From Acrocarpospora macrocephala (GTDB taxonomy: Bacteria > Actinomycetota > Actinomycetes > Streptosporangiales > Streptosporangiaceae): DNA of 64,000 nucleotides. A program made the translations under genes and the position numbers. Location of the stretch: NCBI RefSeq assembly GCF_009687865.1, contig NZ_BLAE01000011.1:22774-86773 (forward strand), in the 5' to 3' direction. The notes beneath the pieces are model-generated. The model ran no database searches, was not told where the DNA came from, and saw only the letters and a list, made by a program, of their open reading frames with translations. Each line of letters opens with the position of its first letter. Position 1 is the stretch's first letter. Below, one piece after another: positions 46,147-56,117 of this stretch.

Positions 46147-47583
46147 GTGACCACCCAGAAGACAGACACCCAGCTCGATACTCCGGGTCTGGTGTTTCCC
46201 ACCGGATTCGTCTGGGGTGCTGCCACCTCGGCGTACCAGATCGAGGGCGCTGTCAGCACCGACGGCCGTGGCCGGTCGATCTGGGACACCTTCGTCAGCC
46301 AGCCCGGCCACGTGGTCAACGGCGAGCACGCCGACGTCGCGATCGACCACTACAACCGCTACCGGGACGACGTGCGCCTGATGGCCGACCTCGGGCTGTC
46401 GGCGTACCGGTTCTCGGTGTCCTGGCCCCGGATCCAGCCGCTCGGCAGCGGCGCGATCAACGCCAAGGGCCTGGACTTCTACAAGAGCCTGGTGGACGAG
46501 CTGCTCAGCTACGGGATCGACCCGTGGATAACGCTCTACCACTGGGACCTGCCGCAGGCGCTGGAAGACGCGGGCGGGTGGCCGTCACGCGACACGTCGA
46601 AGCGCTTCGCGGACTACGCGGCGGCGGTGCACGGGGCGCTCGGCGACCGGGTGAAGAACTGGAGCACCGTCAACGAACCGTGGTGCGCGGCGTTCCTGGG
46701 GTACGCCTCGGGGGAGCACGCACCGGGACGGCGTGAGCCCGCTCTGGCGTTCCACGCCGCGCACCACCTCAACCTGGCCCACGGCCTGGCCGTGGAGGCG
46801 ATGCGCGCCCAGCACGCCGACTCCAGGATCGGCGGCAGCGTCAACCTGTACGCGGTCACCCCGGCCACCGAGAGCGAGGCCGACCAGGACGCGGCCCGCC
46901 GCATCGACGGCCTGCAGAACCGCTTCTTCCTGGACGCGATCATGTACGGCCGCTACCCGGACGACGTGCTGGCGGACCTGAGCCACCTGACCGGCCCAGA
47001 GTTCATCAAGGACGGCGACCTGGCGCTGATCGCGGCGCCGCTGGACATGCTGCTGATCAACTACTACAGCCGGTTCACGGTGTCCGGCGCGCCCGGCGGA
47101 GCCCAGTCGGCCGCCGCCGCGCCCACCGACTCCGGATCACCCTGGGTCGGCAGCGAGCACGTCGGTTTCGTCAACGGGGGCCGCCCGGTGACGTCCATGG
47201 GATGGGAGGTGGACGGGACCGGTCTGTACGAGGTGCTCACCCGGCTGGCCCGCGAGTACCCCGCCATTCCTCTGTACATTTCAGAGAACGGCGCCGCCTA
47301 CGACGACGTCCTGACCGAGGACGGCGCCGTCCACGACGTGGAGCGGCGCGCCTTCATCGAGACCCACCTGCGCGTTTGTCACCAGGCCATCGAGGGTGGC
47401 GTGCCCCTGCAGGGCTACTTCGCCTGGTCCCTCATGGACAACTTCGAATGGGCCTGGGGCTACGGCAAGCGGTTCGGGCTGGTCTATGTGGACTATTCAG
47501 CACAGACGAGGATCCTGAAAGATAGCGCTCTCTGGTACGCCGAGACCATCCGGCACGGAGGCCTTCGGGGTCCGGCAGAATAG
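46147..47583 (+). CDS. bglC: GH1 beta-glucosidase BglC
   Basis: A 478-aa family 1 glycoside hydrolase that splits imported cellobiose to glucose in the cytoplasm (no signal peptide). The acid/base is Glu177 in TVNEPW and the nucleophile Glu380 in YISENGAAY. The start is GTG 46147 with AACGAGGAGGACGC; a longer frame to 45946 overlaps cebG and is rejected. It is the last gene of the ceb operon before cebR. In Streptomyces scabiei the equivalent enzyme also tunes inducer levels for thaxtomin production. Confidence 0.93.
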   Translation: MTTQKTDTQLDTPGLVFPTGFVWGAATSAYQIEGAVSTDGRGRSIWDTFVSQPGHVVNGEHADVAIDHYNRYRDDVRLMADLGLSAYRFSVSWPRIQPLGSGAINAKGLDFYKSLVDELLSYGIDPWITLYHWDLPQALEDAGGWPSRDTSKRFADYAAAVHGALGDRVKNWSTVNEPWCAAFLGYASGEHAPGRREPALAFHAAHHLNLAHGLAVEAMRAQHADSRIGGSVNLYAVTPATESEADQDAARRIDGLQNRFFLDAIMYGRYPDDVLADLSHLTGPEFIKDGDLALIAAPLDMLLINYYSRFTVSGAPGGAQSAAAAPTDSGSPWVGSEHVGFVNGGRPVTSMGWEVDGTGLYEVLTRLAREYPAIPLYISENGAAYDDVLTEDGAVHDVERRAFIETHLRVCHQAIEGGVPLQGYFAWSLMDNFEWAWGYGKRFGLVYVDYSAQTRILKDSALWYAETIRHGGLRGPAE

Positions 47584-47609
47584 GCCCAAGTGATGAGGGG
47601 GCAGATTTG

Positions 47610-48629
47610 ATGAACGGGGACCGCCGCTTGGCCGCCAGACCGACTCTCGAAGCGGTCGCGGCCAGGGCCGGGGTCGGGCGTGGCACGGTGTCACGGGTCA
47701 TCAACGGGTCGCCGAAGGTGAGCGACAAGGCCCGCGACGCCGTCCTGCTCGCCATCGACGAACTCGGATATGTGCCGAACCGGGCGGCCAGGACCCTGGT
47801 CACCAATCGGACCGACACCATCGCGCTGGTGGTGTCGGAGTCCGAGCAGCGCGTGTTCGACGAGCCGTACTTCGCGGGGCTCATCCGCGGCATCGGCTCG
47901 GCGCTGGCCGAGACCGGGCTGCAGCTGATCCTGAGCATGGCGCAGAACAGGAACGAGCACGACCGGCTGGAGAACTACCTGACCGGGCAGCACGTGGACG
48001 GCGTTCTGCTGACCTCGGTGCACGGCGCCGACCCGCTGCCGGGGCGGCTGGAGAACCTGGGCGTGCCGACCGTGCTGGGCGGTCGCCCGGTGGGGCTCAA
48101 TCCGTACAGCTACGTGGACATGGACAACCGGGCCGGAGCCCGGCAGGCGGTGAAGTACCTGCTGGGCAACGGCCGGTCCCGGGTGGCCACGATCGCGGGC
48201 CCGCAGGACATGGGCGTGGGCGTGGACCGGCTGGCCGGCTACCGGGACGCGCTGCTCGCCACCGGCACGCCGGAACGGGTGTCGTACGGCGACTTCTCCG
48301 AGGAGAGCGGCTCCACGGCGATGCGCGAGCTGCTGGACCGGCACGGCGACCTCGACGCGGTGTTCGCGGCCTCCGACCCGATGGCCGTGGGAGCGCTCCG
48401 AGTGCTCCGGGAACGCGGCAAGTCGGTCCCCGGCGACGTCGCGCTGATCGGTTTCGAGGACTCCAAGGTGGCCCTGCACACCGATCCCCCTCTCACCAGC
48501 GTTCATCAGCCGACCGAATCCATGGGCCGACAGATGGTCCAGCTCCTGGTGGCCCGGATCAACGGCGAACCGCTCGAACAACCCGTGGTCATCCTAGACA
48601 CCCACTTGGTGATCCGGGCCAGTACCTGA
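47610..48629 (+). CDS. cebR: LacI-family cellulose-utilisation repressor CebR
   Basis: A 339-aa repressor. The HTH covers residues about 9-55 (TLEAVAARAGVGRGTVSRVI) with the hinge GYVPNRAARTLVTNRTD, followed by a periplasmic-binding-protein-like sugar domain (MDNRAGARQAVKYLLGNG). By position and by the boxes around it, it should bind TGGGAGCGCTCCCA and release with cellobiose or cellotriose. ATG 47610 is chosen; TTG 47607 is one codon earlier. It follows bglC by 26 bp. A near-perfect box lies inside its own coding sequence. Confidence 0.9.
   Translation: MNGDRRLAARPTLEAVAARAGVGRGTVSRVINGSPKVSDKARDAVLLAIDELGYVPNRAARTLVTNRTDTIALVVSESEQRVFDEPYFAGLIRGIGSALAETGLQLILSMAQNRNEHDRLENYLTGQHVDGVLLTSVHGADPLPGRLENLGVPTVLGGRPVGLNPYSYVDMDNRAGARQAVKYLLGNGRSRVATIAGPQDMGVGVDRLAGYRDALLATGTPERVSYGDFSEESGSTAMRELLDRHGDLDAVFAASDPMAVGALRVLRERGKSVPGDVALIGFEDSKVALHTDPPLTSVHQPTESMGRQMVQLLVARINGEPLEQPVVILDTHLVIRAST
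48388..48401. promoter_or_regulatory. Intragenic near-CebR box in cebR
   Basis: TGGGAGCGCTCCGA, one mismatch to the ceb box, within the cebR coding sequence (VGALR). It could be a roadblock site for autoregulation, or chance. Confidence 0.4.
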
Positions 48630-48631
48630 AA

Positions 48632-48666
48632 AACGGGCGGCGTCCCCCGGCGGGGCGCCGCCCGTT
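48632..48666. terminator. Bidirectional terminator between cebR and GT1
   Basis: AACGGGCGGCG at 48632-48642 pairs with CGCCGCCCGTT at 48656-48666 (11 bp, 13-nt loop). It fills the gap between convergent stops. Confidence 0.9.
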
Positions 48667-48667
48667 C

Positions 48668-49912
48668 TCATCGATGGTCCTTCTTCGCCGCGCTGAGGTG
48701 TTTCCTGAGCGCGAGGCGCTGGTGCGGGGTGAGTCTGGGCCGGGCGGGCGGAACCGGATCGGCCAGCTTCTCGATCAGCCGGGCCGCCCCGGCGATCCCG
48801 GCCGACGGATCGAGGTCCCCGGGCAGCCGTCCGGCCAGGCCGCGGTCGGCCAGCACGCCGCCGAGCGCGGCGGCGGTCTCGCCCCAGCGGGCGGGCGGCA
48901 GCCAGGCGGCGAGCCCGAGCCGGGCCAGCCGGGACGCGTTGTCCGGCCGGTCGGCGCCGTCGGCCAGCACCACCTGCGGGGTCCCGGCGGCCAGCGCCCG
49001 GGTGAGCGTGCCGATGCCGCCGTGGTGCACGACCGCGGCGACCCGGGGCATCACCTGGCGGAACGGCAGCCGGGGAAACCAGGTGAGCTCTGGCGGGAGC
49101 GGCCGGGGCACCAGGTCCTCGTGCGGCACCACCAGCAGCGCCGGGCGGCCCGCGCAGCCCTCCACGGCGGCCTCGTAAAAACGGGTGTTGAGCATGCGCC
49201 CGGTCCCGCCGGTGATCAGCACCGGCCGATCGGCCAGCGCCTCCTCGGCCCCGTCCGGCAGCCGCTCCTCCCCCTCGTCCGGTACGGCGAAGCCGGTCAG
49301 CGCGAACCGCTCGGGCGCGCGCGTCCCGGCCCGGTCGAACCAGCCCGGCCACAACCCGATGTCGAGATCGGCCCCGGCGAACCATTTCGGCCAGTCGGTG
49401 ATCTCGGGCAGGCCGAGCTCGGCGCGTACCTGGGCGAAGCCGGGGGCGAGTTCGGTGCCGTACATGTGGGCGGCGAGGCGGGCGGACATGACCTGGATAG
49501 GGGAGACGGCCACCCAGGCGACGGGCGCGCCGAGCAGTTCGGCCGCGAAGCGGACCGAGACCGCCGAGGTGTGGCGGCCCACCAGGACGGTGTCGCCCGG
49601 CCGATGGGCGGCCATCATGAGGCGGCATTCCCGGAGCAGCTGGTCGAAGAGCCCGTTGCGCAGGTAGAAGCCGAGCCAGCTTGACTCGCCCCGGGTGTCC
49701 ATGAGATGGGCGGTGTCGGCCTGGTGGCGGGCGAACTCCGCCGGCGTGTCGATCGCCGCGAAGTCAAGATCGCAGCGATCCCGGTAAGGTGCGTGGCTGA
49801 GCAGGGTGATCTCGTGCCCGGCGGCGCGGAGTTCGGCGCCGAGCCGGACGAAGGGCAGCACGTCGCCGTCGGTGCCGTGGGTCACCAGCAGGATCCGCGT
49901 CACACGCACCAC
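48668..49912 (-). CDS. GT1 (macrolide-type) glycosyltransferase
   Basis: A 414-aa GT-B enzyme of family 1. RILLVTHGTDGDVLPFVRLG at the N-terminus and the donor-site motif VVHHGGIGTLTRALAAGTPQ followed by ADGADRPDNASRLA match natural-product and macrolide-inactivating transferases that use UDP-glucose or similar donors. The start is GTG 49912. Its promoter region is shared with the NRPS operon and holds a GAGAGCGCTCTC palindrome. It may glycosylate the peptide product or inactivate it inside the cell. Confidence 0.88.
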   Translation of the reverse strand: MVRVTRILLVTHGTDGDVLPFVRLGAELRAAGHEITLLSHAPYRDRCDLDFAAIDTPAEFARHQADTAHLMDTRGESSWLGFYLRNGLFDQLLRECRLMMAAHRPGDTVLVGRHTSAVSVRFAAELLGAPVAWVAVSPIQVMSARLAAHMYGTELAPGFAQVRAELGLPEITDWPKWFAGADLDIGLWPGWFDRAGTRAPERFALTGFAVPDEGEERLPDGAEEALADRPVLITGGTGRMLNTRFYEAAVEGCAGRPALLVVPHEDLVPRPLPPELTWFPRLPFRQVMPRVAAVVHHGGIGTLTRALAAGTPQVVLADGADRPDNASRLARLGLAAWLPPARWGETAAALGGVLADRGLAGRLPGDLDPSAGIAGAARLIEKLADPVPPARPRLTPHQRLALRKHLSAAKKDHR

Positions 49913-50004
49913 TCCGGCACGGGGAAACCGCCTGACAGCGTCTTGGACATGAAACTTTCATTTCCCTTGCATCGATGGCGCGCGGTGAGTGATACTCCCA
50001 TTCG

Positions 50005-50016
50005 GAGAGCGCTCTC
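50005..50016. promoter_or_regulatory. LacI-like palindrome near GT1 start
   Basis: GAGAGCGCTCTC, a perfect 12-bp palindrome sharing the AGCGCT core of the ceb box, 93 bp upstream of the GT1 GTG. It may be a weak CebR site or a site for another LacI-family protein. Confidence 0.55.
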
Positions 50017-50332
50017 TTGCACTCTTCCCCAACCCCGGAATGAGTACAAAGAAGCAGTACGGACGTATCCTTGTCAACGGTGATCCCGAAATCTGGAACG
50101 CTCGCCCATCCGGTTCCTCAACGTCGAGGCCGTGACTTTTTTTAAGTATCACACTATCCTGGTCGAACGCACGTGACCTGCACGAAGCCCGCCGGAGGTG
50201 GACGCGCTCCCACGCACTCCATTGTTCACCGGATGTGACACGGATCCGCTTTACGCGCGACCGTGTGACATAATTACCGCCATCAGTCTTGCGCTGGTGG
50301 AGGGGTTCATTTAATCTCTTTGGGAGGCGCTG

Positions 50333-50346
50333 TGGGAGCGCTCCCA
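50333..50346. promoter_or_regulatory. Perfect CebR box upstream of NRPS operon
   Basis: TGGGAGCGCTCCCA, identical to the box at cebE, 138 bp upstream of the NRPS start and 15 bp downstream of a possible -10. It directly implies cello-oligosaccharide control of the operon. Confidence 0.9.
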
Positions 50347-50484
50347 TTGCTGAATAAGCTTGGCATTTGACGACGGCACCGAAAATAAGGCGGGCGACCG
50401 AAAATGGCGCGTCGGCCGCTTTCTGCGTGCGTGTGTTCGTCAGAGCTCGCCCATGTTCGAAGCTCGAAGAGGAGAGGCCACTCA

Positions 50485-53400
50485 GTGGCAGTGACATCCA
50501 CCTCAGCGCCGCGCTCGTCGATCGGAGGTCTGTCTCCCCAGCGCCAGGCCGCGCTCGCCCGGCTCCTCCCGCCTCGCGCGAAGGCTCCGATTCCGCGCGT
50601 ACCCCGGGATGGCGAGCTGCTGCCCTGCTCGTACGAGCAGCGCCAGATGTGGCTGGGCCACCAGCTCGACGGGACGGCGCCCAACGCGACCCTCGGGCTC
50701 CGCCTGGACGGAACGCTCGACCTGGCCGCGCTCTCCACCGCCCTGGACGGCGTGCTGGCCCGGCACGAGAGCCTGCGGACCACCTACGAGGGGGACGAAC
50801 CCCGCCAGCGGATCCACCCGCCGTTCCCGATGCCGCTGGACTACTTCGACGCTCCGGGCATCGCCGCCGAGGTCACCGCCGACGCCGTCACCCACCGCTT
50901 CGACATGCGCGACGGCCCGGTCGTCCGGGCCACCCTGATCCGCCTGGCCGAGGACTCACACGCGTTGCTGGTGGTGTGCCACCACATCGCCGCCGACGGC
51001 TGGTCGATGGGGCTGATCGCCGACGAGCTCGCCATCCGCTACGCCGCCGCCCTCGACGGCCGGGAACCAGACCTGCCGCCGCTGCCGATCCAGTACGCCG
51101 ACTACGCGGCCTGGTCCCGCGCCGAGCTCACCCCGGACGCCCGGGTGGAGTACTGGCGGCGCATGCTGGACGGCGCGACCGGGGTGCGCCTGCCGATGCG
51201 CCGCGAGCGCCCGGCCCCCGGCGGCCGCAAGACCAACACCCACTGGACGCTTCTCGCGCCGGACGTGCTGCCCAGGCTCCAGGCGGCCGGCGGCCCGGGA
51301 ACGACCCCGTTCACCGCGCTGCTCGCGGTCTTCGCCATGCTGCTGGCCCGCTACACCGGCGAGCACGACCTGACCCTGGCCTCCACCAACGGCGGGCGCC
51401 GCCGGGTCGAACTCGAACCGATCGTGGGCTGTTTCGTCAGCGCCCTCCCGGTTCGCGGCGACTTATCCGGCGACCCGGCGTTCCCCGAGGTGGCCGCCCG
51501 GCTGCGCTCCTCGGTGGGCGGCGCGCTCACCAGCCAGCTGCCGCTGGCGCTGCTGGCCGAGCGCGCCTCGATCGACCTGGCCCTCCCGGTGAGCTTCTCG
51601 CTGCGCGGCTTCCGCGACCAGCGCGGCGGCGACTGGCCGGGCCTGACCGTGTCGGTCTGGGGTCACGAGGTCGACGACCTGGCGTACGAGCTGTCGCTGC
51701 TCGTGCACCTGGACGGGGACCGGGTGGGGCTCGACTTCACCTACCGCAGGGACGTGCTGGACGACGACACGATCGACCGCATGTCCCGGCACTTCCACTG
51801 GCTGGCCGGGCAGATCGCCGCCGATCCCGCGCTGCCGCTGTCGGCGCTGGAGCTGGTGACGCCCGAGGAGCGGGAGCTCATCCGCGGGCCGTGGAACGAC
51901 TCGGCGGCGCCCTATCCCGAGACGCCGCTGCCGGAGCTGCTCCAGGAGCGGCGGGACGGCGCCGCGATCGTCTTCGACGGGGTCGCCACGACCTACGAGC
52001 AGTTGCACGCGCGGGCGAACCGGATCGCCAACCGGCTGCGGGAGCTGGGCGTGGGCACGGAGTCGACGGTCGGCGTGCTGCTGGATCGGTCTCCCGACCT
52101 CATCTCGACGCTGCTCGGGGTGTGGCAGGCGGGCGCGGCCTACGTGCCGATGGATCCGGCGTTCCCGGCGCGGCGGATCGCGGACATGCTCGAAACCGCC
52201 GAAACCCGATTAGTGGTGACGGAGGCCGCCTACGCCGACCTGTTCACCGGCGTCGCGGTGCTCGACATCGCGGATCCGTCGATCGAGGCGCAGCCCGCGA
52301 CCCCGCCGGACGTGCCCTACGACCTCGACCGGCTGGCCTATGTGATCTTCACCTCGGGTTCGACCGGACGTCCGAAAGGCGTGCAGGTCACCCACCGAGG
52401 GCTGCTCAACCACGTCTGGTGGGCCGTGCGGGAGCTCGCCTCGAAGGGCTCCGGCGGCGCGCCGCTGATGGGATCTGTCGCGTTCGACCTGGTGGTGCCC
52501 AACCTGTGGGCCCCGCTGGTGGCCGGTCAGACCGTGACGATCCTCCCGCAAGACGTGGACCTGTCTGAGCTCGGCGAGATTCTGGCACGCTCCGGACCCT
52601 TCAGCTTTATTAAGCTCACGCCCGGTCACCTCGAAATCCTCGGCCACCAGCTCGACGACGCGCGCGCCGCGCGACTGGCCGGAGTGATCGTCGTGGCGGG
52701 CGAGGCGCTACCCGGTTCGCTGGCCGACCGCTGGCTGGAGATCCTCGGCCCCGGCCGCCTGATCAACGAGTACGGCCCCACCGAGGCGTCGGTCGGCACC
52801 TGTATCTACCCGATCGTCCGCCGCCAGCACCACGAGGTCGTGCCCATCGGCCGCCCGCTGCCCAACATGCGAATGTATGTCCGGGACCCGGCCGGCAAGC
52901 TCGTCCCCGCCGGAGTCCCCGGCGAGCTCTACGTCGGCGGAACCGGCGTGACCCGGGGCTACGTGAACCGCCCCGACCTCACCGCCGAACGATTCGTCAC
53001 CTTCGAGGGCGAGCGCGTCTACCGCACCGGCGACCGCGTGCACTGGCTGCCCGACGGGAACGTCGCCTTCCTCGGCCGTTTCGACGACCAGGTCAAGATC
53101 CGCGGCTACCGGATCGAGCTGGACGAGGTCCGCGCGGCTCTGCTGGACCATCCGGGCGTACGGGACGCGGTGGCCATCGTGCGGGATGACCGCCTGGTCG
53201 CCTACTACGTCGCGGCAGGGCCGGCCGAGGATCTGGCCGGGCACTGCGCGCTGCGGCTGCCCGACTACATGGTCCCGGTCGCGTTCACCGAGCTGGACAC
53301 GATCCCGCTCAACGCCAACGGCAAGGTGGACAGGAAAGCCCTGCCCGAGCCCGCGGCGATCGTTAGCACGGCCGGGCCGCGCACGGAGACCGAGCGGGTG

Positions 53401-55797
53401 ATCGCGGACGTCTGGCGGGAGGTGCTCGGCCGGGACGTCGGCGTCGAGGACGACTTCATGGCGCTGGGCGGCCACTCGCTGCTGATGATCCGGATGATCG
53501 CCCGCCTCCGCCAGGTCCTCCCGGAACGCCCGGTCAGCGTCGTGGACGCGCTCGCCAACCGTACGATCGCCGCCCTGGCCGCCCTCATGGACGGGCCCCT
53601 CGACGAGGGCCGGGGGCTGCTGGTCCGCCTCACTCCCCCGGGCCCGGCCACGGCGACGCTGGTCTGCGTGCCGTACGGCGGCGGCAGCGCGGTCGTCTAC
53701 CAGTCCCTCGCCGAGGCGCTGCCGGAGGGCGTGGCCCTGCACGCGGTCGCCCTGCCCGGCCACGAGCTGGGCGTCGAGGAGAACGCGCTGCCCTTCCACG
53801 AGGCCGCCGAGCGGATCGCCGCCGAGATCCTGGCCACCGTCCGCGGCCCGCTCGTCCTGTACGGCCACTGCGTCGGCAGCGCCCTCACCACCGAGATCGC
53901 CCGCCGGGTGGAGCGGGCCGGGCGCACGATCGACGCCGTCTACATCGGCGGCAGCTTCCCCTTCGCCGCCCCCCGCAAGGGCCTCAACGGCCTGCTGGCC
54001 CGCTACTTCCGCCGCGAGCGCACGCTCAGCGGCAACGGCGACGCCGCCTGGCTGCGCGCCATCGGCGCCGACCTGGACGGCCTGGACACCGCCCAGGTGG
54101 AGGCGATCGTCGCGACCATGCGCGGCGACGCCCGCGCGGGCGAGGAGTACTTCACCGACCTGTTCGAGACCGGCGCGCCGCTGCTGTCCGCGCCGGTCAT
54201 CTCGATCGTCGGCAGCCGCGACCCGATCACCGACTACTACCCGGAGCGGTACCGGGACTGGCACGTCACCGCCAGAACCACGGCCCTGGTCGTCATCGAC
54301 GAGGCCGGGCACTACTTCCTCCGCTACCGCGCCGACGAACTCGCCAGGATCGTCACCACGGTGCACCGGTCGCTGGACGGCCCGCACGAGGGCGGAACAT
54401 GGCGAAAAGAGGCGGTCTCCCGGGAGGCGCCACCCGCCGACGCCCGGCTCGGCCGGTTCCTGCGCGTCGCGGGCGGCCAGATGGTGTCGATGATCGGCAC
54501 CGCGATGACCGAGTTCGCCGTGCCGATCTGGGCCTACCTGCAGACCGGCTCGCTGCTCCAGTTCAGCCTGTTCGCCATCATCGGCCTGGTGCCGGGGCTC
54601 GTGCTGTCCCCCGTGATCGGCGCGCTGGTGGATCGGAACGACCGCCGTCTCGCCATGCTGGCCGGGGACGGCGCCTGCCTGGCCCTGCAGGCCGTGATGC
54701 TGGCCCTGCTGCTCACCGGCAACCTGTCCATGCCCGCCCTGTACGGCATCCTGACGCTGCTGTCCATCTCGCTGACCGTGCAACGACTGGCCTGGTCGTC
54801 GGCGGTGCCGCAGCTGGCGCCCAAGCACTACCTCGGCCACGCCGGCGGCGTGCTCCAGCTCGGCAACGCGATCGGCCGCCTGATGGTGCCGCTGTTCGCG
54901 GTCGGCGTGCTGGCCGCGATCGGCCTGGCCGGCATCCTGATCGCCAACGTGGCCTGCTACGTGGTCGCCGTCACGGTCACCCTGCTCACGCCGTTCCCGA
55001 AGCGGCTGGCCTGGACGCGGCGGGAGAGCGTCGGCGCGGAGATCCGTAACGGCTTCCGCTACCTGTGGCGGCGGCGCGGCCTGCGGGCGATGGCGCTGAC
55101 CATGTTCGCCGTGAACTTCTTCCTGTTCACCGCGTTCGTGATGATCTCGCCGCTGGTGCTGTCGATCGGGGATCTGGCCGACACCGGCAGGATCGCGGTG
55201 ATCGCCGGTCTGGGCGCGGTCGCGGGCGGTTTCGCCATCTCCCTCTGGGGCGGCCCGAAACGCCGGCGGATGTTCGGAATGCTCGCCTCGGTGGGGGTCG
55301 TGGCGGCGTTCGCCTTCGCGATGGGCCTGCGCCCGTCGCTGGCGCTGATCGCGGTGTGCGCGGCCGGGATGGCGCTGATGATGTCGATCGGCGACGGCAT
55401 CTGGATCACGATCATCCACGCCAAGGTCCCGCAGCGCTACCACGCCCGGGTGATCTCGATCAACCAGATGCTGGCCATGTCCACCCAGCCGATCGGCCTA
55501 GCCGTGCAGGCGTGGGCGGCCGGGCTGGTCTTCGAACCGCTGCTGCGGGAAGGCGGCGCGCTCGCGCCGACCGTGGGCGCGCTGATCGGGGTGGGCGAGG
55601 GGCGCGGCATCGGCCTGCTCTACCTGATCTGCGGCCTGGCGATGGCGGTCACCATCGTCATCGCGCTGCGCCATCCCGCGCTCGCCCACTTCGACCGGGA
55701 CACTCCCGACGCCGAGCCGGACGACCTGGCCGGCCTCGCGGAGCTGACAGCCAAACGGACAGCCGCTGATTCTCCCGCTGAAAGGATTTTGGCATGA
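50485..55797 (+). CDS. NRPS C-A-PCP-TE fused to an MFS exporter (second copy)
   Basis: A 1770-aa protein with the same layout as the one at 11.8-17.0 kb. C has HHIAADG near residue 166, A has [14 protein letters not shown] near 619, the PCP has LGGHSLL with Ser998, the TE has YGHCVGS with Cys1129, Asp1246 in GSRDP and His1276 in DEAGHYF, and from about 1322 to 1735 there is a full MFS_3 transporter ([20 protein letters not shown]). The pocket code reads D-L-P-K-V-A-E-V-G, nearest the Asn/Asp group but not a clean match. The start is GTG 50485 with GGAGAGG; the frame is open 27 codons further. It is the first gene of an operon whose next five genes each overlap by 4 bases. A perfect ceb box lies upstream. 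Confidence 0.93.
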   Translation: MAVTSTSAPRSSIGGLSPQRQAALARLLPPRAKAPIPRVPRDGELLPCSYEQRQMWLGHQLDGTAPNATLGLRLDGTLDLAALSTALDGVLARHESLRTTYEGDEPRQRIHPPFPMPLDYFDAPGIAAEVTADAVTHRFDMRDGPVVRATLIRLAEDSHALLVVCHHIAADGWSMGLIADELAIRYAAALDGREPDLPPLPIQYADYAAWSRAELTPDARVEYWRRMLDGATGVRLPMRRERPAPGGRKTNTHWTLLAPDVLPRLQAAGGPGTTPFTALLAVFAMLLARYTGEHDLTLASTNGGRRRVELEPIVGCFVSALPVRGDLSGDPAFPEVAARLRSSVGGALTSQLPLALLAERASIDLALPVSFSLRGFRDQRGGDWPGLTVSVWGHEVDDLAYELSLLVHLDGDRVGLDFTYRRDVLDDDTIDRMSRHFHWLAGQIAADPALPLSALELVTPEERELIRGPWNDSAAPYPETPLPELLQERRDGAAIVFDGVATTYEQLHARANRIANRLRELGVGTESTVGVLLDRSPDLISTLLGVWQAGAAYVPMDPAFPARRIADMLETAETRLVVTEAAYADLFTGVAVLDIADPSIEAQPATPPDVPYDLDRLAYVIFTSGSTGRPKGVQVTHRGLLNHVWWAVRELASKGSGGAPLMGSVAFDLVVPNLWAPLVAGQTVTILPQDVDLSELGEILARSGPFSFIKLTPGHLEILGHQLDDARAARLAGVIVVAGEALPGSLADRWLEILGPGRLINEYGPTEASVGTCIYPIVRRQHHEVVPIGRPLPNMRMYVRDPAGKLVPAGVPGELYVGGTGVTRGYVNRPDLTAERFVTFEGERVYRTGDRVHWLPDGNVAFLGRFDDQVKIRGYRIELDEVRAALLDHPGVRDAVAIVRDDRLVAYYVAAGPAEDLAGHCALRLPDYMVPVAFTELDTIPLNANGKVDRKALPEPAAIVSTAGPRTETERVIADVWREVLGRDVGVEDDFMALGGHSLLMIRMIARLRQVLPERPVSVVDALANRTIAALAALMDGPLDEGRGLLVRLTPPGPATATLVCVPYGGGSAVVYQSLAEALPEGVALHAVALPGHELGVEENALPFHEAAERIAAEILATVRGPLVLYGHCVGSALTTEIARRVERAGRTIDAVYIGGSFPFAAPRKGLNGLLARYFRRERTLSGNGDAAWLRAIGADLDGLDTAQVEAIVATMRGDARAGEEYFTDLFETGAPLLSAPVISIVGSRDPITDYYPERYRDWHVTARTTALVVIDEAGHYFLRYRADELARIVTTVHRSLDGPHEGGTWRKEAVSREAPPADARLGRFLRVAGGQMVSMIGTAMTEFAVPIWAYLQTGSLLQFSLFAIIGLVPGLVLSPVIGALVDRNDRRLAMLAGDGACLALQAVMLALLLTGNLSMPALYGILTLLSISLTVQRLAWSSAVPQLAPKHYLGHAGGVLQLGNAIGRLMVPLFAVGVLAAIGLAGILIANVACYVVAVTVTLLTPFPKRLAWTRRESVGAEIRNGFRYLWRRRGLRAMALTMFAVNFFLFTAFVMISPLVLSIGDLADTGRIAVIAGLGAVAGGFAISLWGGPKRRRMFGMLASVGVVAAFAFAMGLRPSLALIAVCAAGMALMMSIGDGIWITIIHAKVPQRYHARVISINQMLAMSTQPIGLAVQAWAAGLVFEPLLREGGALAPTVGALIGVGEGRGIGLLYLICGLAMAVTIVIALRHPALAHFDRDTPDAEPDDLAGLAELTAKRTAADSPAERILA

Positions 55798-56117
55798 CCC
55801 CCACCGAGTCCGCCGTGACGGAGATCTGGACCGAGCTGCTCGGGCAGGCCCCGCCGACCCCGCATGACGACTTCTTCGAGCTCGGCGGCCAGTCGCTGAC
55901 CATGGTCCAGTTCCTGGCCAGGGTCGAGGAGCAGTACGGCGTGGAGCTCCCCATCGACGTCCTGTTCACCTCCGGCTTCACGGTCGCCGAGGTGGCCAAG
56001 GCGATCGACCAGGGCCGGTTGGACGCGGTCGGCGAGGAGGAGCTGGCCGAGTTGCTCAAGCAGCTTGAGGGCATGTCCGACGACGAGATCAGCGAGCTGC
56101 TCTCGGAAGACGCATGA
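55794..56117 (+). CDS. Free-standing carrier protein
   Basis: A 107-aa acyl/peptidyl carrier protein with [20 protein letters not shown], phosphopantetheine Ser34. A 25-residue acidic helical tail ([20 protein letters not shown]) follows the domain, similar to the tails of the PCPs in the dimodular NRPS. ATGA overlap with the NRPS and with the GT4. With E1 and E2 genes in the same operon it is a good candidate to be loaded with a short acyl unit. Confidence 0.9.
   Translation: MTPTESAVTEIWTELLGQAPPTPHDDFFELGGQSLTMVQFLARVEEQYGVELPIDVLFTSGFTVAEVAKAIDQGRLDAVGEEELAELLKQLEGMSDDEISELLSEDA

Larger units (their letters stand above)
49913..50484. promoter_or_regulatory. 572-bp divergent control region of GT1 and NRPS operon
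   Basis: Less GC-rich than the genes. It contains GAGAGCGCTCTC (50005-50016), a degenerate box TGGACGCGCTCCCA (50199-50212) and a perfect ceb box (50333-50346). A possible promoter for the NRPS side is TTGCGC (50289-50294), 17 bp, TAATCT (50312-50317), just upstream of the perfect box. A long leader of about 140 nt follows to the GTG at 50485. No small gene is convincing. Confidence 0.6.
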
